64,000 nucleotides of DNA from Pyronema omphalodes (lineage: Eukaryota; Ascomycota; Pezizomycetes; Pezizales; Pyronemataceae), in contig JAJJXM010000003.1 in the NCBI GenBank assembly GCA_024516155.1, forward strand, positions 744,001 through 808,000, read 5' to 3'. The position numbers were made by a program, and so were the translations under genes. Of this stretch, positions 38,288 to 51,005 are shown in pieces; positions within the stretch are counted from its first letter, which is position 1, and the number at the start of each line of letters is the position of its first letter. Under the pieces are notes generated by a model. It was not told the DNA's origin, ran no database searches, and worked only from the letters and a program-made list of their open reading frames with translations.

Positions 38288-39025
38288 ATGGCCCCAACAT
38301 ATCCCAAGCAGATTCACGTCCTTATCACGGGCTACGGAGGATTCTCTCGCATTGCCGTGAACCCATCTTGGGGTATCGCCTCCACCTTCCTCACCCCGCA
38401 AATCATCACTTTACCCTCGGATGGCCTCGAAATCGTCATCACTGCACACCCTGACGAGCTCCGCGTCTCGTATCCTCTCGTCGATGCCTTAGTTCCTAAG
38501 CTCTGGAAAGACCGCAAATGGGATTATATCCTACATATTGGTGTTGGACTGGAGGGTGGTTATTGCCTTGAAAAACAGTCATGGTCCGAGGGATATAAAC
38601 TGAAGGATGTTGACGGGTTTGCGCCGGAGGCTGGCGAAGAAGTGGAAATGGAGGGTATTCATGGCAGTGAGCAGAAAGAGGCAGCGAAAGGAAAGGGTAG
38701 ACTCTTGAAGACTGCAGTAGATGTAGAGTGGGTGGTGGAAAAGGTGGTTGATATTGTGAGGGCAGAAGAGGATGGGGGAGGATTATTGCAGATGGAGGCC
38801 TCTACGGATCCGGGAATGTACTTGTGTGGGTATATATACAGAGCCAGTTTATTGGAGGCGGAGAAGTATGCGGGAGAGGAAGATAAGAAGAGGGTGTGCT
38901 TTTTGCATGTACCGCCGAATGGGAAGAGGTATGGGATTGAGACGGGATGTGAGGTGGTTAAGAAGGTCATTGAAGGGATGGTTAGGGCTGGTGAGGGTTT
39001 GAGGGATGGTTATGGTGAGTTATAG
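38288..39025 (+). CDS. Pyroglutamyl-peptidase I (cysteine peptidase family C15), 245 aa
   Basis: Intronless, 245 aa, start MAPTYPKQIHVLITGYGGFS. The opening VLITGYGGF with NPSW matches the VLVTGFGPF...NPS pattern of family C15. The catalytic Cys is Cys180 in DPGMYLCGYIYRASL, and the catalytic His lies in CFLHVPPNGKRYG. The family's Glu probably lies around LEGGYCLEKQ. Known role: removal of N-terminal pyroglutamate from peptides in the cytosol. There is no signal peptide or membrane segment. An acidic, Gly/Lys-rich insertion near residues 110-140 is longer than in bacterial enzymes. Confidence 0.88.
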   Translation: MAPTYPKQIHVLITGYGGFSRIAVNPSWGIASTFLTPQIITLPSDGLEIVITAHPDELRVSYPLVDALVPKLWKDRKWDYILHIGVGLEGGYCLEKQSWSEGYKLKDVDGFAPEAGEEVEMEGIHGSEQKEAAKGKGRLLKTAVDVEWVVEKVVDIVRAEEDGGGLLQMEASTDPGMYLCGYIYRASLLEAEKYAGEEDKKRVCFLHVPPNGKRYGIETGCEVVKKVIEGMVRAGEGLRDGYGEL

Positions 39026-40154
39026 AGGGTTTGGAGTTGCAAAAAATAATACTGTCAGAATAAAATGTAATAAATTTTGATATCCTCCTTATCAGTGTCG
39101 AGAATTGGTCCTACTGAAATCTTCTTGAACCCTACTGTGATCAGGGAACTACATAGAAATACAATTGGCGTTCACCACGTTGTTGTAAGGGCTAAACCCG
39201 CAATAATAAAAAAGTAACTCCCTATCTGTAGCTACTAATGTCTGATGGCCATTGCTTCATTTGGTATGGTGAAGGCCTGCAGCTTCGTCTGGAAGCCACC
39301 ATATTACATATATATCATCCAGACTTACCAATTCTTTGGTAGGATCAATTCGTTTACAGATTCGTTGCAATAGGCTTTTGATTAAACGTATTGTTGATGC
39401 CATCTCATGTGGGCTTTGAAGGACGGTGCCCAAACAGGAATCCGGAGACCGCAGGTCCATAAAGGTACACTACAGGTCTGCAACAGAGCCCCTAGTCGCT
39501 AGCCTATAATACCCCGAATTAGACTATTTACAAATGTTTATCAGACAGATGATTAATAAAGTCTTCAAGCTCTAAGAGCGGAATAAAGGTATTGATTGAT
39601 TTACAGTGATTATGCGTCGCATTTAACAGTAGACGTACTAATAATTTACAACCCAGTGATTTAGATTCCACTTGCGATATTACCCAAGTCTTACAACAAA
39701 TTATGGGCCATCGGAAAGATCTGCGTAAAATTGGATACATACAAGTGCCGTATTTTCGGTCTGAAGCTCCGTTCTGGCCTGGGTAACGGTTAGCGGGCTA
39801 TCCGCCACTCCGAGCTCAGTGTCCGAGGAAGCAACATCGGAATTCGCAGCATACACACGCTCGATTGTTCATCACAGGGCCACCAAATTCGTGAAAAACT
39901 TTCCGGGGAAGACGGGAGACGGAGATATATCTAGGCGAGAAAAATTAAAACAGTCCACATTGTTCACTATAACACCCGAGCGCCTTTGAAATCACGTGAT
40001 ACAGCCAATCATACATCGGCTATCGGGATTAGTAACGTCTACACTTTCAAATCCTCTCCGGCAGGTTAACCATCTTTTTCCCGGCTTCACCCACCTTTAC
40101 GCCTCACCTCGAGCCTTTCGATCTCCCCTCACAACCCATCACCACGCCGCAACA
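39026..40154. other. Intergenic region and RIP1 promoter
   Basis: No gene is supported. It contains the 3' end of the peptidase transcript, AT-rich sequence and, near its right end, the CACGTG/CCAAT pair listed separately. Confidence 0.6.
39991..40009 (+). promoter_or_regulatory. E-box palindrome plus CCAAT box upstream of RIP1
   Basis: ATCACGTGAT (39991-40000), a perfect palindrome of the Cbf1/bHLH type, is followed five bases later by CCAAT (40005-40009), the HAP-complex element. It lies about 150 bp upstream of the start codon of a respiratory gene, where HAP control is typical in yeasts. Function is inferred from sequence and position. Confidence 0.5.
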
Positions 40155-41174
40155 ATGAACAGCGTCCGTACCTGTGCCTCGCGCGTCGTCCGCAATGTGT
40201 CCACCGTGCGCCCGGTGACCGTCGCCGTCCGAAACTCCTCGACCGATGCCGGAGAGTACAAGAGCCCGTTTGCGGGTGCCTCTGCTCACCGCACCACCAA
40301 GATCCCCGACTTCAGCAAGTACAAGACTTCAAGCGGATCCAAGTCAAACCAGGTCTTTGGATACTTCATGGTCGGAACCATGGGAGCCCTCTCCGCCGCT
40401 GGTGCGAAGGCTACCGTCCAGGGTGAGCAACATCCCCGCGTTACGTTACGTTACAAAGAGAGCCCCTCCGGATGATAGGGATATCAACGACATTACGATA
40501 CAACCACGATGAATGAAGATATGGCTACAATGAGAAGCATTAAATGGCTGATTCAATCCCTACGACAGACTTCTTGGTGAACATGTCCGCTTCCGCTGAT
40601 GTCTTGGCTATGGCCAAGGTCGAGGTCAACTTGTCCTCCATTCCCGAGGGAAAGAACGTATGTGCACCCGATATGAATTTATTCAGACTACACGAATTCG
40701 ACATTCCATACCAATTCCCCGAATACAACCAATTCAACAATTGTCTATCTATACAACAGCTCTGACGTCCACCTATAGGTCATTATCAAGTGGCGTGGAA
40801 AGCCCGTTTTCATCCGTCACCGTACCCCCGACGAGATTGAGGAGGCCAACAAGGTCAAGATCGAGACCCTCCGTGACCCCCAGACCGACGCCGACCGTGT
40901 CAAGAACCCCGAGTGGCTCGTCATGTTGGGAATTTGCACCCACTTGGGATGTGTCCCCATTGGTGAGGCCGGAGACTTCGGAGGATGGTTCTGCCCCTGC
41001 CACGGATCCCACTACGACATTTCTGGACGTATCAGAAGAGGACCCGCTCCCCTCAACTTGGAGATCCCCGAATACGAGTATGTCACCTTTATACCCCCAA
41101 TGAATTGTACCGGATGAATACTAATGGATATGCGAAATAGCTTCCCTGAGGACGGAAAGTTGGTTATCGGTTAA
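40155..41174 (+). CDS. RIP1: Rieske iron-sulfur subunit of the cytochrome bc1 complex, 229 aa
   Basis: Four exons: 40155-40422, 40569-40657, 40779-41077 and 41141-41174. Introns are 146, 121 and 63 nt, and the product is 229 aa. The start [16 protein letters not shown] begins an Arg/Ser-rich mitochondrial targeting peptide; an in-frame GTG upstream (39996) is not a plausible start. The hinge and membrane helix contain [22 protein letters not shown]. The 2Fe-2S ligands are Cys172 and His174 in CTHLGC, and Cys191 and His194 in CPCHGS; Cys177 and Cys193 form the usual disulfide. The C-terminus reads [12 protein letters not shown], completed by the last 34-nt exon. Known role: electron transfer from ubiquinol to cytochrome c1 in complex III at the inner mitochondrial membrane. 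Confidence 0.97.
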
Positions 41175-41803
41175 ACGTTGCGGTAGAAATTTTGATGATG
41201 TTTTTCTTTGCCTGCTTCGTTCGTTCATAAGACGCCCCTTTGTAGCTTTATGTGTAGATGGGTAGTAGATTTCTCTCCAAAAAATTCGCTTGGCGCCCGT
41301 TTGTTCTCCAGAATTTCCAGGTCGGTTTTGAATTTCGGTGTTCATGAGTTATGGTGCGAGTGGATGTAATGTTTTTATATATATATCCAGTAGAATCCAA
41401 TATTTCCCATTAAAATAACAGTCTCAATAAGCAGATTTCCCAGAGTTTTACAAAAAGCATTACTGTAGCTATACCATGAGCTGAACTACGAAACGACATG
41501 CAACCGAAGATGGGGGACTTGACTCCTCGAAAAATCGTTGACTAAATAAAGGGTATAAAGTAGAACGAGCAGAAAGACCAATGTTTTGCCGCAAATAAAG
41601 CACGGGACATCATGACAGCAAGGATATATACAAGCACATCGAAGACCTCTCCGCACAGTGGCAAGAATAACTGCATTTGGGTATTAAGAATCTTGAAATA
41701 GTCGCAATGTTTTGAGCGTGAACACTCTCTATTTCTTCGCTTTTTGGGGTATTCGTCTCCCAATACTGACGCACCAATGTATTCCACAACGCGATTCAAC
41801 AAT
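41175..41803. other. Convergent 3' spacer between RIP1 and PP2A
   Basis: The two 3' UTRs meet here. The sequence is AT-rich, with a TATATATA run near 41375. No gene is seen. Confidence 0.6.
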
Positions 41804-43309
<1,506 letters not shown>

Positions 43310-45505
43310 GGTGACGGAACTATGTGGTTGAGTTGGTGAAGTTGGTATTATGATTCGTTGCTAGGTAGTAAAAGGAGGCTGCTGTACTCTATGGCGCGGC
43401 GAGAGGGCTTGTTAGGAGAGTTCTTCGAGCGTAGGAAAGCTTTGGTGATCGCGTGGGGTTCAGTGGGGAATAAGGGATCTATGTGGCTGCTGGGTCGATG
43501 ACGGCAGAGTTAAGTAAAAGTAGGTAGGTGGGATGGGTCGGGGGGGGGGGGGGGGGGATGTGGTTGAGAAGGGTTGGTGGGTGGGGGAGAGTGGTAGGAG
43601 GAGCAAGCAGAGCAGAAGAGATGGTAGTTGGGGGGGCGGGGAGGCTGTTACGGACAGGACAAGACGCAGAACAAGAAAAAGCAGCTTCGCGGAGTAGTCG
43701 TGACCGGATCAACTAGCGAATAGACGACGGCGACGACAGGGCAGAGAGGAGCGAAAAGAGGCAAACAATACCCGCAATGAAGAGTTGATGTGTCGATGAT
43801 GAATGAGAGAGTAGACGCTTCGTTACCACGCTTGAACTGAGCACAGCGAGCGAGGGGGCAGAGGAGATAACCGTATTGCACGGGAGCCGACTAAAATAGT
43901 ATATGCGGGGCAAAACACCACACTGGCGGCAGGAGGACAACGACAACGAGTTGACAGCAGAGCAAACAAAGCACTTGGAAGTTCCAGTAGAGGGGTCGAG
44001 TTCGAGAAACACAAGTTGAGATTACCGTTCAGCTGGATGGTCGAAATCTAGTGTTTAATTGCGAACAGACACGAAGATACGTGCGTCAGTTGTTTTTCCA
44101 GTCATCCAGGGATGCAAGCTTGTTTGGCGGACTCGACTTTATAGCCTCAGTTCTCTTCACCGCCACGTAGGAAAGACTCGAGTTTCGCCGTAGATGGTTT
44201 CTATTCGCAGTCCACATGTCCAATCCTCATTTCTGACTCCACGGTCCACGACGCAAAGCATCCCTTAAGCTTTGACCGTTTTTTTGAAACTCTTGGTAAA
44301 TAAGCGAGCACAGATGAGCACTCAGGTGCTCTAGGGCAAATTTAGGCGCTGTCAATTCCACGTGAGGCGGTTAGGGGCGCTGTACGGTCTGTGCAAATCC
44401 TCTGCAAAGTCAGTATAAAAATCGATGGCATTTTTAACGGGCATGTGGAGTATTGTGACATCATCCCGGTCGAACAGGGCCAGAATCCTCCTTGTTCTCT
44501 AAATATTACCTGGCCCGTATCTGCTATTGGAAGGAAAATTTCTGTTTGGATTCCATTAGGCATCCTCGTTAAATACATACTGCTCAGAGAAGATTTGGAT
44601 ATTTTATATATGGTTTAACATTAAGCACTATGACCCCAACATCATATTGGAATCCACCGCTCTACGTAGAGTACATCATTTCAATCATAGCATATGACTC
44701 GCAATTATACATTCAGCACGGAAATTTCATTTTCGAATACCAAAAATGTTTTAAAAGCATTTACAAGACAGGCTATATCTGTCTAAAACTTTGATTTTTA
44801 GTATTTCATCAGATATACTGCACCAAAGCAGATTTGAAGGACAGTTATTCTTGTGTTTGACGAGCTTGGATTTGGATGATGGCTTTGGAATTCATGATTG
44901 ACCCGGGCTTCTAGTCCTCATCCGACCTCAAAGATGCACACTGTTATACATAGGAACTCGGGCCATGGCCCATTTCCCAGCCAATATATGCCGATAAGTG
45001 CACTACCGTTCACAGACCCTTCACAAGTGCCAGGGATGTATGGCCTTGCTGGAGAATGCCAACTAAACATCGAGTTATCGATTGACTACGGCCCAGCAGT
45101 ATGGGCTTCTAATATGCACTACCTCTATGCTGTATCTATTCAGAGCAAAGTTTCACTCCAATCAAACTTTTCTGAATATGGGTTGTTTCGGTTATCTTTT
45201 GCTGTGTCCTACAGTTTGATGTGGGGCCGCGCGAGAACCTCTTTGGGCTTACTACACCAAGCTTAACTAGCGTTGAGCGATTGGCACGCGTATCTATGTA
45301 GCGTCATTCAAGTCCTCGCGATGAGCAACCTCAACATGCACAACTCCGGGTCGACACGGTTTATTCATATATACCGGATTCCAATCAGTACACCGGCCAA
45401 CTATAGGTGGCACTCATTCCCAAATACAAAGCTCACTAAATGAAACAGGTACAGACAATCACGGTAGAGCATTGAGCTTCGATACCGATCCGCAGAAGAG
45501 ATCTA
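43310..45505. other. 2.2-kb intergenic region
   Basis: The left part should be the PP2A leader and promoter and includes an 18-nt poly-G tract with further G-rich sequence to about 43650. An open frame at 44898-45266 lacks an ATG start and recognisable features. No gene is supported. Confidence 0.55.
43540..43557. repeat. Poly(G) tract, 18 nt
   Basis: Run of 18 G on the + strand (poly-C in the sense of PP2A), 230 bp upstream of the PP2A start codon. Confidence 0.95.
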
Positions 45506-46257
45506 CTACTTTGCCTTCTTCTTGTTGGTGGGAGCCTGCTCCTTCTTTTGCGTCACCAAGACAACCGCCGGCCACTCTTCGCTTGCGTTCTTCAAATCTT
45601 GACCACGGCCCCACTCAATGTCGGCCAACACAGGGAGTTCCAGCTCGTCGTCGGCCTTTTGATACTACGTTAACATATTTTCGGATCACCATCATGATGT
45701 GGAAGCTACCTTCTTCTTGTAGAGCTTGTGTATCGCAGTCAGGCAGTCATACACAGTAACACCAGTCTTGGAGGATGGTGATGCGCGAGCGGTTACATGG
45801 ATACCGGTACCGAAGAAGATGTGAAGCTTGCGGACTTTGGGGGTTGTTATTGGGAGCTCCTTCATGGCCTTGGCATCCTCCAAGGTAGCGGGAGAGGTGT
45901 TCATCTTCCTGCATCATAGCAGTCAGTATGGAGGACGGAGGATGGAGGATGGAGGATTGAGATGGACTACCAATTCAGCTTCGCAACCTCCTTTGCAACG
46001 ATAAGGTCTTTGTCTTCACCGAGGAAGGCCTCTGTGGGTTGAGGTTAGCGAGCTTGGAGGATATCACAATTCCTCACTGATTGCTATATGCACTTACTGA
46101 GTTCCTCAGGTTTCAGGATATCAGTGACCGAAGAGCTTCCACGGCGGTGTTTCTTCGCATCAGTAGCATCTTTCTTTTCGTCGACTGGGCTGACAGGAGT
46201 ATCAACGGGTGCTTCTGCTGCAACGGTCTGTGACTTTTCTTTCTTGGATGGGGCCAT
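45506..46257 (-). CDS. Small hypothetical fungal protein, 189 aa
   Basis: Four exons: 46098-46257, 45971-46031, 45710-45908 and 45506-45655. Introns are 66, 62 and 54 nt with standard signals, and the protein is 189 aa. The N-terminal 45 residues are Lys/Ser/Pro-rich and probably disordered. A compact domain follows from about LKPEELKAFLGEDKDL to EWPAVVLV, with VRKLHIFFGTGIHVTARASP and GVTVYDCLTAIHKLYKKK at its centre. The pattern of a beta strand followed by a TVYDCLTAIH-type helix loosely recalls the fungal DUF6699 fold, but I cannot confirm this. The tail is Lys-rich (NKKKAK). No signal peptide or membrane segment is seen. Function is unknown. Confidence 0.82.
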
Positions 46258-49200
46258 GATAGAAAGATATGATTGGGGTTGGGGGAGAGTATGAAGTACA
46301 CGGGTATGGGTGATTAAGAGGTGGAAGTATGTATTCTCTGTAAAGATGAAGAGGGGAGAAGAGATGCGGATGGTTCCTGGTATAAGAGGGAAATCTGACC
46401 CCTGATGACCTCCCCCACCCGCAGTGTGGGTGGTATGCGTGGATTGGAGGGGTGTCTCTACATACTGTAGATGCGCAATTGTGGGAGGGGATGCCTCCGC
46501 CGTACGTACCGAGCCGTGCGGACTTTGAATTACCTTCAATACCCCCCCCCCCCCCCCCTGCACGGATTGAATTGGCAGCATGTATAATGGTACGACTGCG
46601 GCGATGATGATATTTTGGGGACGGCCATTGAGCACAGTGCACTAAGGGCGGCCACCACAATCCCCAAATTCCTCATGGGCGCACGCCGTTTTGCCCCTAC
46701 CAGCTGTCACTCGTCCATTCACAATTCCTCAGGGTCGCCCTATCCCACACTCGACCTCGATCTCCTCTCCCTCGTCTCGCTCTGCATGTTGCTCCCGGCA
46801 GTCGTGTGACGAATTGCGGGGTAGACACCCGTTACACCGCTCTATGCGTATCCACAAACCTGCTTGTGGAATATGGCTATATAACGTTCATCTCGATGTA
46901 AATACAAAGAAGTAATTGCAGAATCCGGGGTAGTTTATTCTGGAATAGGTAACCGCCATGATGTCTTGGCTGCATAAGAACGGAGATCTCCCTCTCGGGG
47001 CTGTCCTAAAGCTATAGCTATAGCTCACGTACCCAGAGCTTAGAAGAGCAAAAGAGCAGCAAAAGCCAATGGCAATATCATAACTCGGCGGCGGCTGCAA
47101 TAACAGTCCGTAGCTGCAGCAACAATACCATTATTAGAGAAACATATACCGAGCAAAGTCAATATCGTAAACGCTGCGTAGCATGCACCGCAGATAGACT
47201 ATGTTTGAGCAACGAACTACATACATTTGAGCAACAGACATGACCTGATTTATAATGATGCCATTCACGCACCACAAATTGAATATGTAGATACCAAATT
47301 AACACTTCCATTCTCCCAACCCAACGGCAAAACAGCTGATCAGTCTGCCAATATTCTTATATCTTAGTAATATAGAATCCAAGACCGAGCTAGAAATCAC
47401 TGTCGTAACGCATACGGAATGGAATGGAATGGCATGTTTGGTCACCCACCGTCGCGTGACAACCTTCTCACCCGTCTGCCTGCCACCCCAGGCCCAGGGC
47501 TGCCATGCGCCCAACCAACGCCACTATCGTTTGGCCAGTGCAGACCCCTCCCCCGCGTTGAATCGGTTGGAATCTTCTTTAACCCTGATCTCCTAATCCC
47601 TCCAGTTCGTAGCACACATCAGCGCCACCGAACATCACCCGGCTATCAATCTTTTGATCTGCGACAAACGAAGCAGAGCAAGCATGTCCTCAGCCCCCGA
47701 TTTTCAATAGAATCCTGCACTGCCTAACCCTGTTGTCGGCTCTCCTTCATCCGGCAGCGGGGGGAGAGGGGAATCTTTTGGCGAGCTTGTGAATCATTTG
47801 GAGGTTGTGCGATCGAACGAATCACATCCCGTGGCCTTACACCTACTGCACTATTTTCCTGCGTGTGATCTTGGAATGTCATACCTGTTTCAAAATGTTC
47901 TGAATTTTCCGCAATTAGTCATGGTGGTGTGACTGCTCTTCTGAGTTGTGTATAAAAATGGCCGCGGTGTACCAACTTGACTTCTATTCTCAATATCCAC
48001 GATCCAGCTCGATCGAATGAACCTTCTGATCTCTCATATTGAGTATGACTTTCTGTTTGTTCATATTCGGCATGGAGTTTTCGATATAAGGATACCAGGC
48101 CGTCATCTTTACCTTCTCTTCGGCGTCAACGCTCTAACTAGAGGTGTACCCGGAAACGGATAGAGTATGGTTCAATGATTTACAGACTGCATTTCTTCCA
48201 GGGGTTGTCAAGCGGGGACGCGGGGTAGCCTAAAGGCTCTTCACTTACCTATTGACTGGTTAGCTAGATACTATTTTCATTTGACCGGGTAGATGTTTGC
48301 GATGAGCGGAATTGACTTTTAGCGGCCGTCGATTATTAAACGATATGTTATTCATGTACATGGTCGTGTGTTTCATGCTTTAGACTGGTTAGAAGGAATG
48401 AAGTCGGAGGTGTCCGCTAATTGTACAGCAGCATAAAGCAGCTTGCCAAATAACCGGAATAGGGAGAGCTCCAGCTTCGAACTGTTGACTAAGGATACAG
48501 CTTCACGAACGGACCCCCGAGACCGACGGAGTTCAAACCGTAACCCGCAATCGCTGTGATTTCAATGCATACATCCATTCGGTTGATTCCCTCGATTGAT
48601 ATCAACACTTGATATACCCTTCCACGAGCACCATTTAATCGGCCCACCTTGCCCGCTGACTCGTACGAAACATACCTTCCATCACCGTTGCCCAACCGTC
48701 CGACAGTAACATCCATCGGTTATCCACATCGATTTCGACTCCCCCTATAACGAAAAGTACAAATTGTTTGTTTCTCTTTCCATTAAAAGCAAACACAATA
48801 TTAACTTTTCAGTCGTGCGTAAGGAGCCATCTCGCATCGTGAAACCGTCGTTATTGTGCACCAAAATTGTATATCCATGCACCGGGTCCACGAGGATAAT
48901 ATCCGGTTTCAAACTCGTATTCACTTACATCCTCCACCTCCACGACACACTTGAAACTATCATAAAGCCATACATTATAAATTTTGCGTATCAATTATCA
49001 GAAATATCGTAAGTCTTGGAAGTTCGGTAAATTTAACGTCTTCAGAGACGAGCTTTCGGACTATCACTCGCACTACGAGGCGACCTACAATATCACTAAA
49101 TAACGCTTAATATCACCGGGAATTGTAAGTTCCAATAATATTCTGGACGGCTTAAATATACAGCGGATACAGTCCATGAAACATAATACCCACATCCTCC

Positions 49201-49540
49201 CGGAGCCCTCGACGGATTTAATGAATGAAGACATTTTTTGTAATCTGGGTACGTGCCATAGGACTTCAAACCATTTTGATATTATAGGACGGCCCAACAA
49301 CATTCAACAACCACAAACCTATCGTCGACGGAGTTCCTATATCCTTGAATCCAAATAACCAAAATTGGAAGTATTCCCACATGACTTAACACACTGAAAC
49401 TGCGACATCCAGGCGTATTCAACGCAGTATACCTCTCGTAAAATCTCACAAAAAGCTTGACAAAAATCTTTCAAATTGCAAGTCAACCCACTGTTTCTAA
49501 AAGGAAAATAATGTAGCTCAACCCGGAGGCAACACAACGC
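46258..49540. other. 3.3-kb intergenic region with weak protein-like frames
   Basis: It begins with the promoter of the 189-aa gene, including a 17-nt poly-C tract. A TATA-like GTATAAAAATGG lies near 47950. Minus-strand frames at 48489-48716 (75 codons with ATG) and 49337-49612 (no ATG) look protein-like, but I could not splice them together. They may be remnants or belong to an unmodelled gene. Confidence 0.45.
46542..46558. repeat. Poly(C) tract, 17 nt
   Basis: Run of 17 C on the + strand (poly-G in the sense of the neighbouring minus-strand gene), about 285 bp upstream of that gene's start codon. Confidence 0.95.
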
Positions 49541-49986
49541 ATGACCCACCGGAAATTCATCAAGCACCATGATTCTGAAACCCAACGGCAAGACTCCATC
49601 CTTCACCTTCAACGTCCAGGATTCCTAACGGCAGTAGACGGTATGTTGGTTGTCCTCATAAGTATTTTGTTTCTTCGTTCATAAATCTAATTCCGTAGGA
49701 CCTATATCGACGATCCTACGGCGATTATCCGGCGGCCAACCCGACGATTCTACGGCGTACTCCAGCAACGGACACCCACCAGACCGGCGGTTCGATTCCA
49801 GCAACGTACAGCGCACGGCCCGGTACCCTACCCACCGACAACAGCAGCAAAGGTACATTTCTCCATCTCCATCTTTTCATATCCCCATCTCTCCCTGCCC
49901 CTCCACCTCATGAACTGCAGCTAACACCCTCTTCCAGTAGAAGCCTCCGAGGACCTGTGATTCCTCATCTCATCTTAGCATACTAG
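49541..49986 (+). CDS. Candidate small spliced gene, 100 aa, unknown function
   Basis: Three exons: 49541-49640, 49699-49852 and 49938-49986. The first intron (58 nt) has donor GTATGT, branch TCTAAT and acceptor TAG. The second (85 nt) has donor GTACAT, branch GCTAAC and acceptor CCAG. The frame stays open across both junctions to 100 aa, although each exon alone is short. The protein starts MTHRKFIKHHDSETQR, is basic and polar, contains STILRRLSGGQPDD and a QQQQ run, and has no recognisable domain, signal peptide or membrane helix. The middle exon holds two internal direct repeats (CGACGATnCTACGGCG and CCAGCAACG). The stop codon abuts the hairpin array, so the array would lie mostly in its 3' UTR. 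An antisense frame overlaps exon 1. Splice signals make a + transcript likely; coding capacity is less certain. Confidence 0.4.
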
Positions 49987-50206
49987 AGGGCTCGTGATTC
50001 CTCCATTAGAGGGGGCTCGTGTTCCCCCATCGGTCGCTCGTGTTCGACCTTGGCCGCTCGTGTTCGGTCTGTTTATAGGAATGGAAAAAAAAAGACTGCT
50101 CGTGTTCAGTCATAAATTTTGGGACGATGAGGATGACTGCTCGTGTTCAGTCAAGATGGGGGTCGCTCGTGTTCGACCATTAAAGGAAGGCTGCTCGTGT
50201 TCAGTC
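49949..50206 (+). repeat. Array of nine 18-nt hairpins with covarying stems and a constant loop
   Basis: Units: 49949-49966, 49986-50003, 50011-50028, 50032-50049, 50052-50069, 50094-50111, 50135-50152, 50161-50178 and 50189-50206. Each has a four-base outer stem, a fifth closing pair and an eight-base loop. Outer stems in order are GAGG/CCTC, GAGG/CCTC, GGGG/CCCC, GGTC/GACC, GGCC/GGTC, GACT/AGTC, GACT/AGTC, GGTC/GACC and GGCT/AGTC. The closing pair is A-T, G-T, then G-C seven times. The loop is CCTGTGAT, CTCGTGAT, then CTCGTGTT seven times. Spacing between units is irregular (2-41 nt), so this is not a simple tandem repeat. The only non-Watson-Crick pairs are G-T on the + strand, consistent with pairing in a + strand RNA. 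No named element known to me matches it. Confidence 0.9.
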
Positions 50207-50870
50207 AGGATTTTGGAAGAGCGGGGAGCGGGGGAGGGCGGTAATAGAATGAATGGGATTGGAGGGTGTGTTTTTGTTCGGTGAGCCCTGCCTAATGATA
50301 TAACCCGTAGTTGATGACAATCGTAAATGTTTCTGACAAATTAAAAACAGATGGATATGTTTTTGCATTGTTTTCTTTTCTTTGGGGGGAGTAAGATTAG
50401 AGGTTGTTTGGGTTGTTTATTTTGTATTGTTTTTTATACATGTACTTGCTTTTTTACGGAACATCATACAACATCAAAAAAAGGAAAGACGTGGGATTTA
50501 AGTCAAAGGGTTTGGGGGTCTTTCCAATATCAATTATTTCCACACAAATTTTGTAATGACTCGAGTTATTGTGATTTCGTGGTTTTGATATTTTGATATT
50601 AGTTTGAGCTAGATAATGTGAAATTTGATAATATGGGGTCATATGAAATTTTCTCCACTCCTCAATTCCTCCTATTCAAAACCAGATCAGATCAACCATA
50701 CTTCCATTCATACCCCATCTCAGTCTAGCACCATCCATTTTACCTTATTCTCTCACCTACAACCATGCCCAGCACAAACACTGCCAACGACTTTTCCTCT
50801 ACTTGAAACATCAACATCAACCTATTCTATAAAATTTATTATATTGACATTATTTGTTTCATTCACATAA

Positions 50871-50955
50871 TCCGTTATGGTGTAGTGGCTAGCATCGGCC
50901 GCTCTCAAGCAGAGCATTAATCCGGCCAGACCGGGGTTCAATTCCCCGTAACGGA
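50871..50955 (+). tRNA. tRNA-Glu (anticodon CUC) with a 14-nt intron
   Basis: Acceptor stem TCCGTTA pairs exactly with TAACGGA. The D arm includes GTGTAGTGGCTAGCAT. The anticodon stem GGCCG (50897-50901) pairs with CGGCC (50923-50927). The anticodon CTC is at 50904-50906. The T arm CGGGG-TTCAATT-CCCCG is complete. A 14-nt intron (50908-50921) sits one base after the anticodon, the standard position. Mature length is 71 nt before CCA addition. It decodes GAG glutamate codons. Confidence 0.95.
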
Positions 50956-50958
50956 ATA

Positions 50959-50967
50959 TTTTTTTTT
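50959..50967 (+). terminator. RNA polymerase III terminator of tRNA-Glu
   Basis: Run of nine T beginning four bases after the tRNA 3' end. Confidence 0.85.
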
Positions 50968-51005
50968 ATTTTTCATCTTTTCCTCACTTTTCTCACGAAA
51001 ATTTA

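Noticed and set aside
44898..45266. Open frame of 122 codons between PP2A and the 189-aa gene
   Set aside because: It starts at TTG, not ATG, and has no recognisable features or splice support.
49780..49810. GGTTCGATTCC, resembling a tRNA T-loop
   Set aside because: No acceptor, D or anticodon stem can be built around it.
49949..50206. CRISPR-like reading of the hairpin array
   Set aside because: The constant part is only 8-10 nt, spacing is irregular, the variable parts are self-complementary stems rather than spacers, and the host is eukaryotic.
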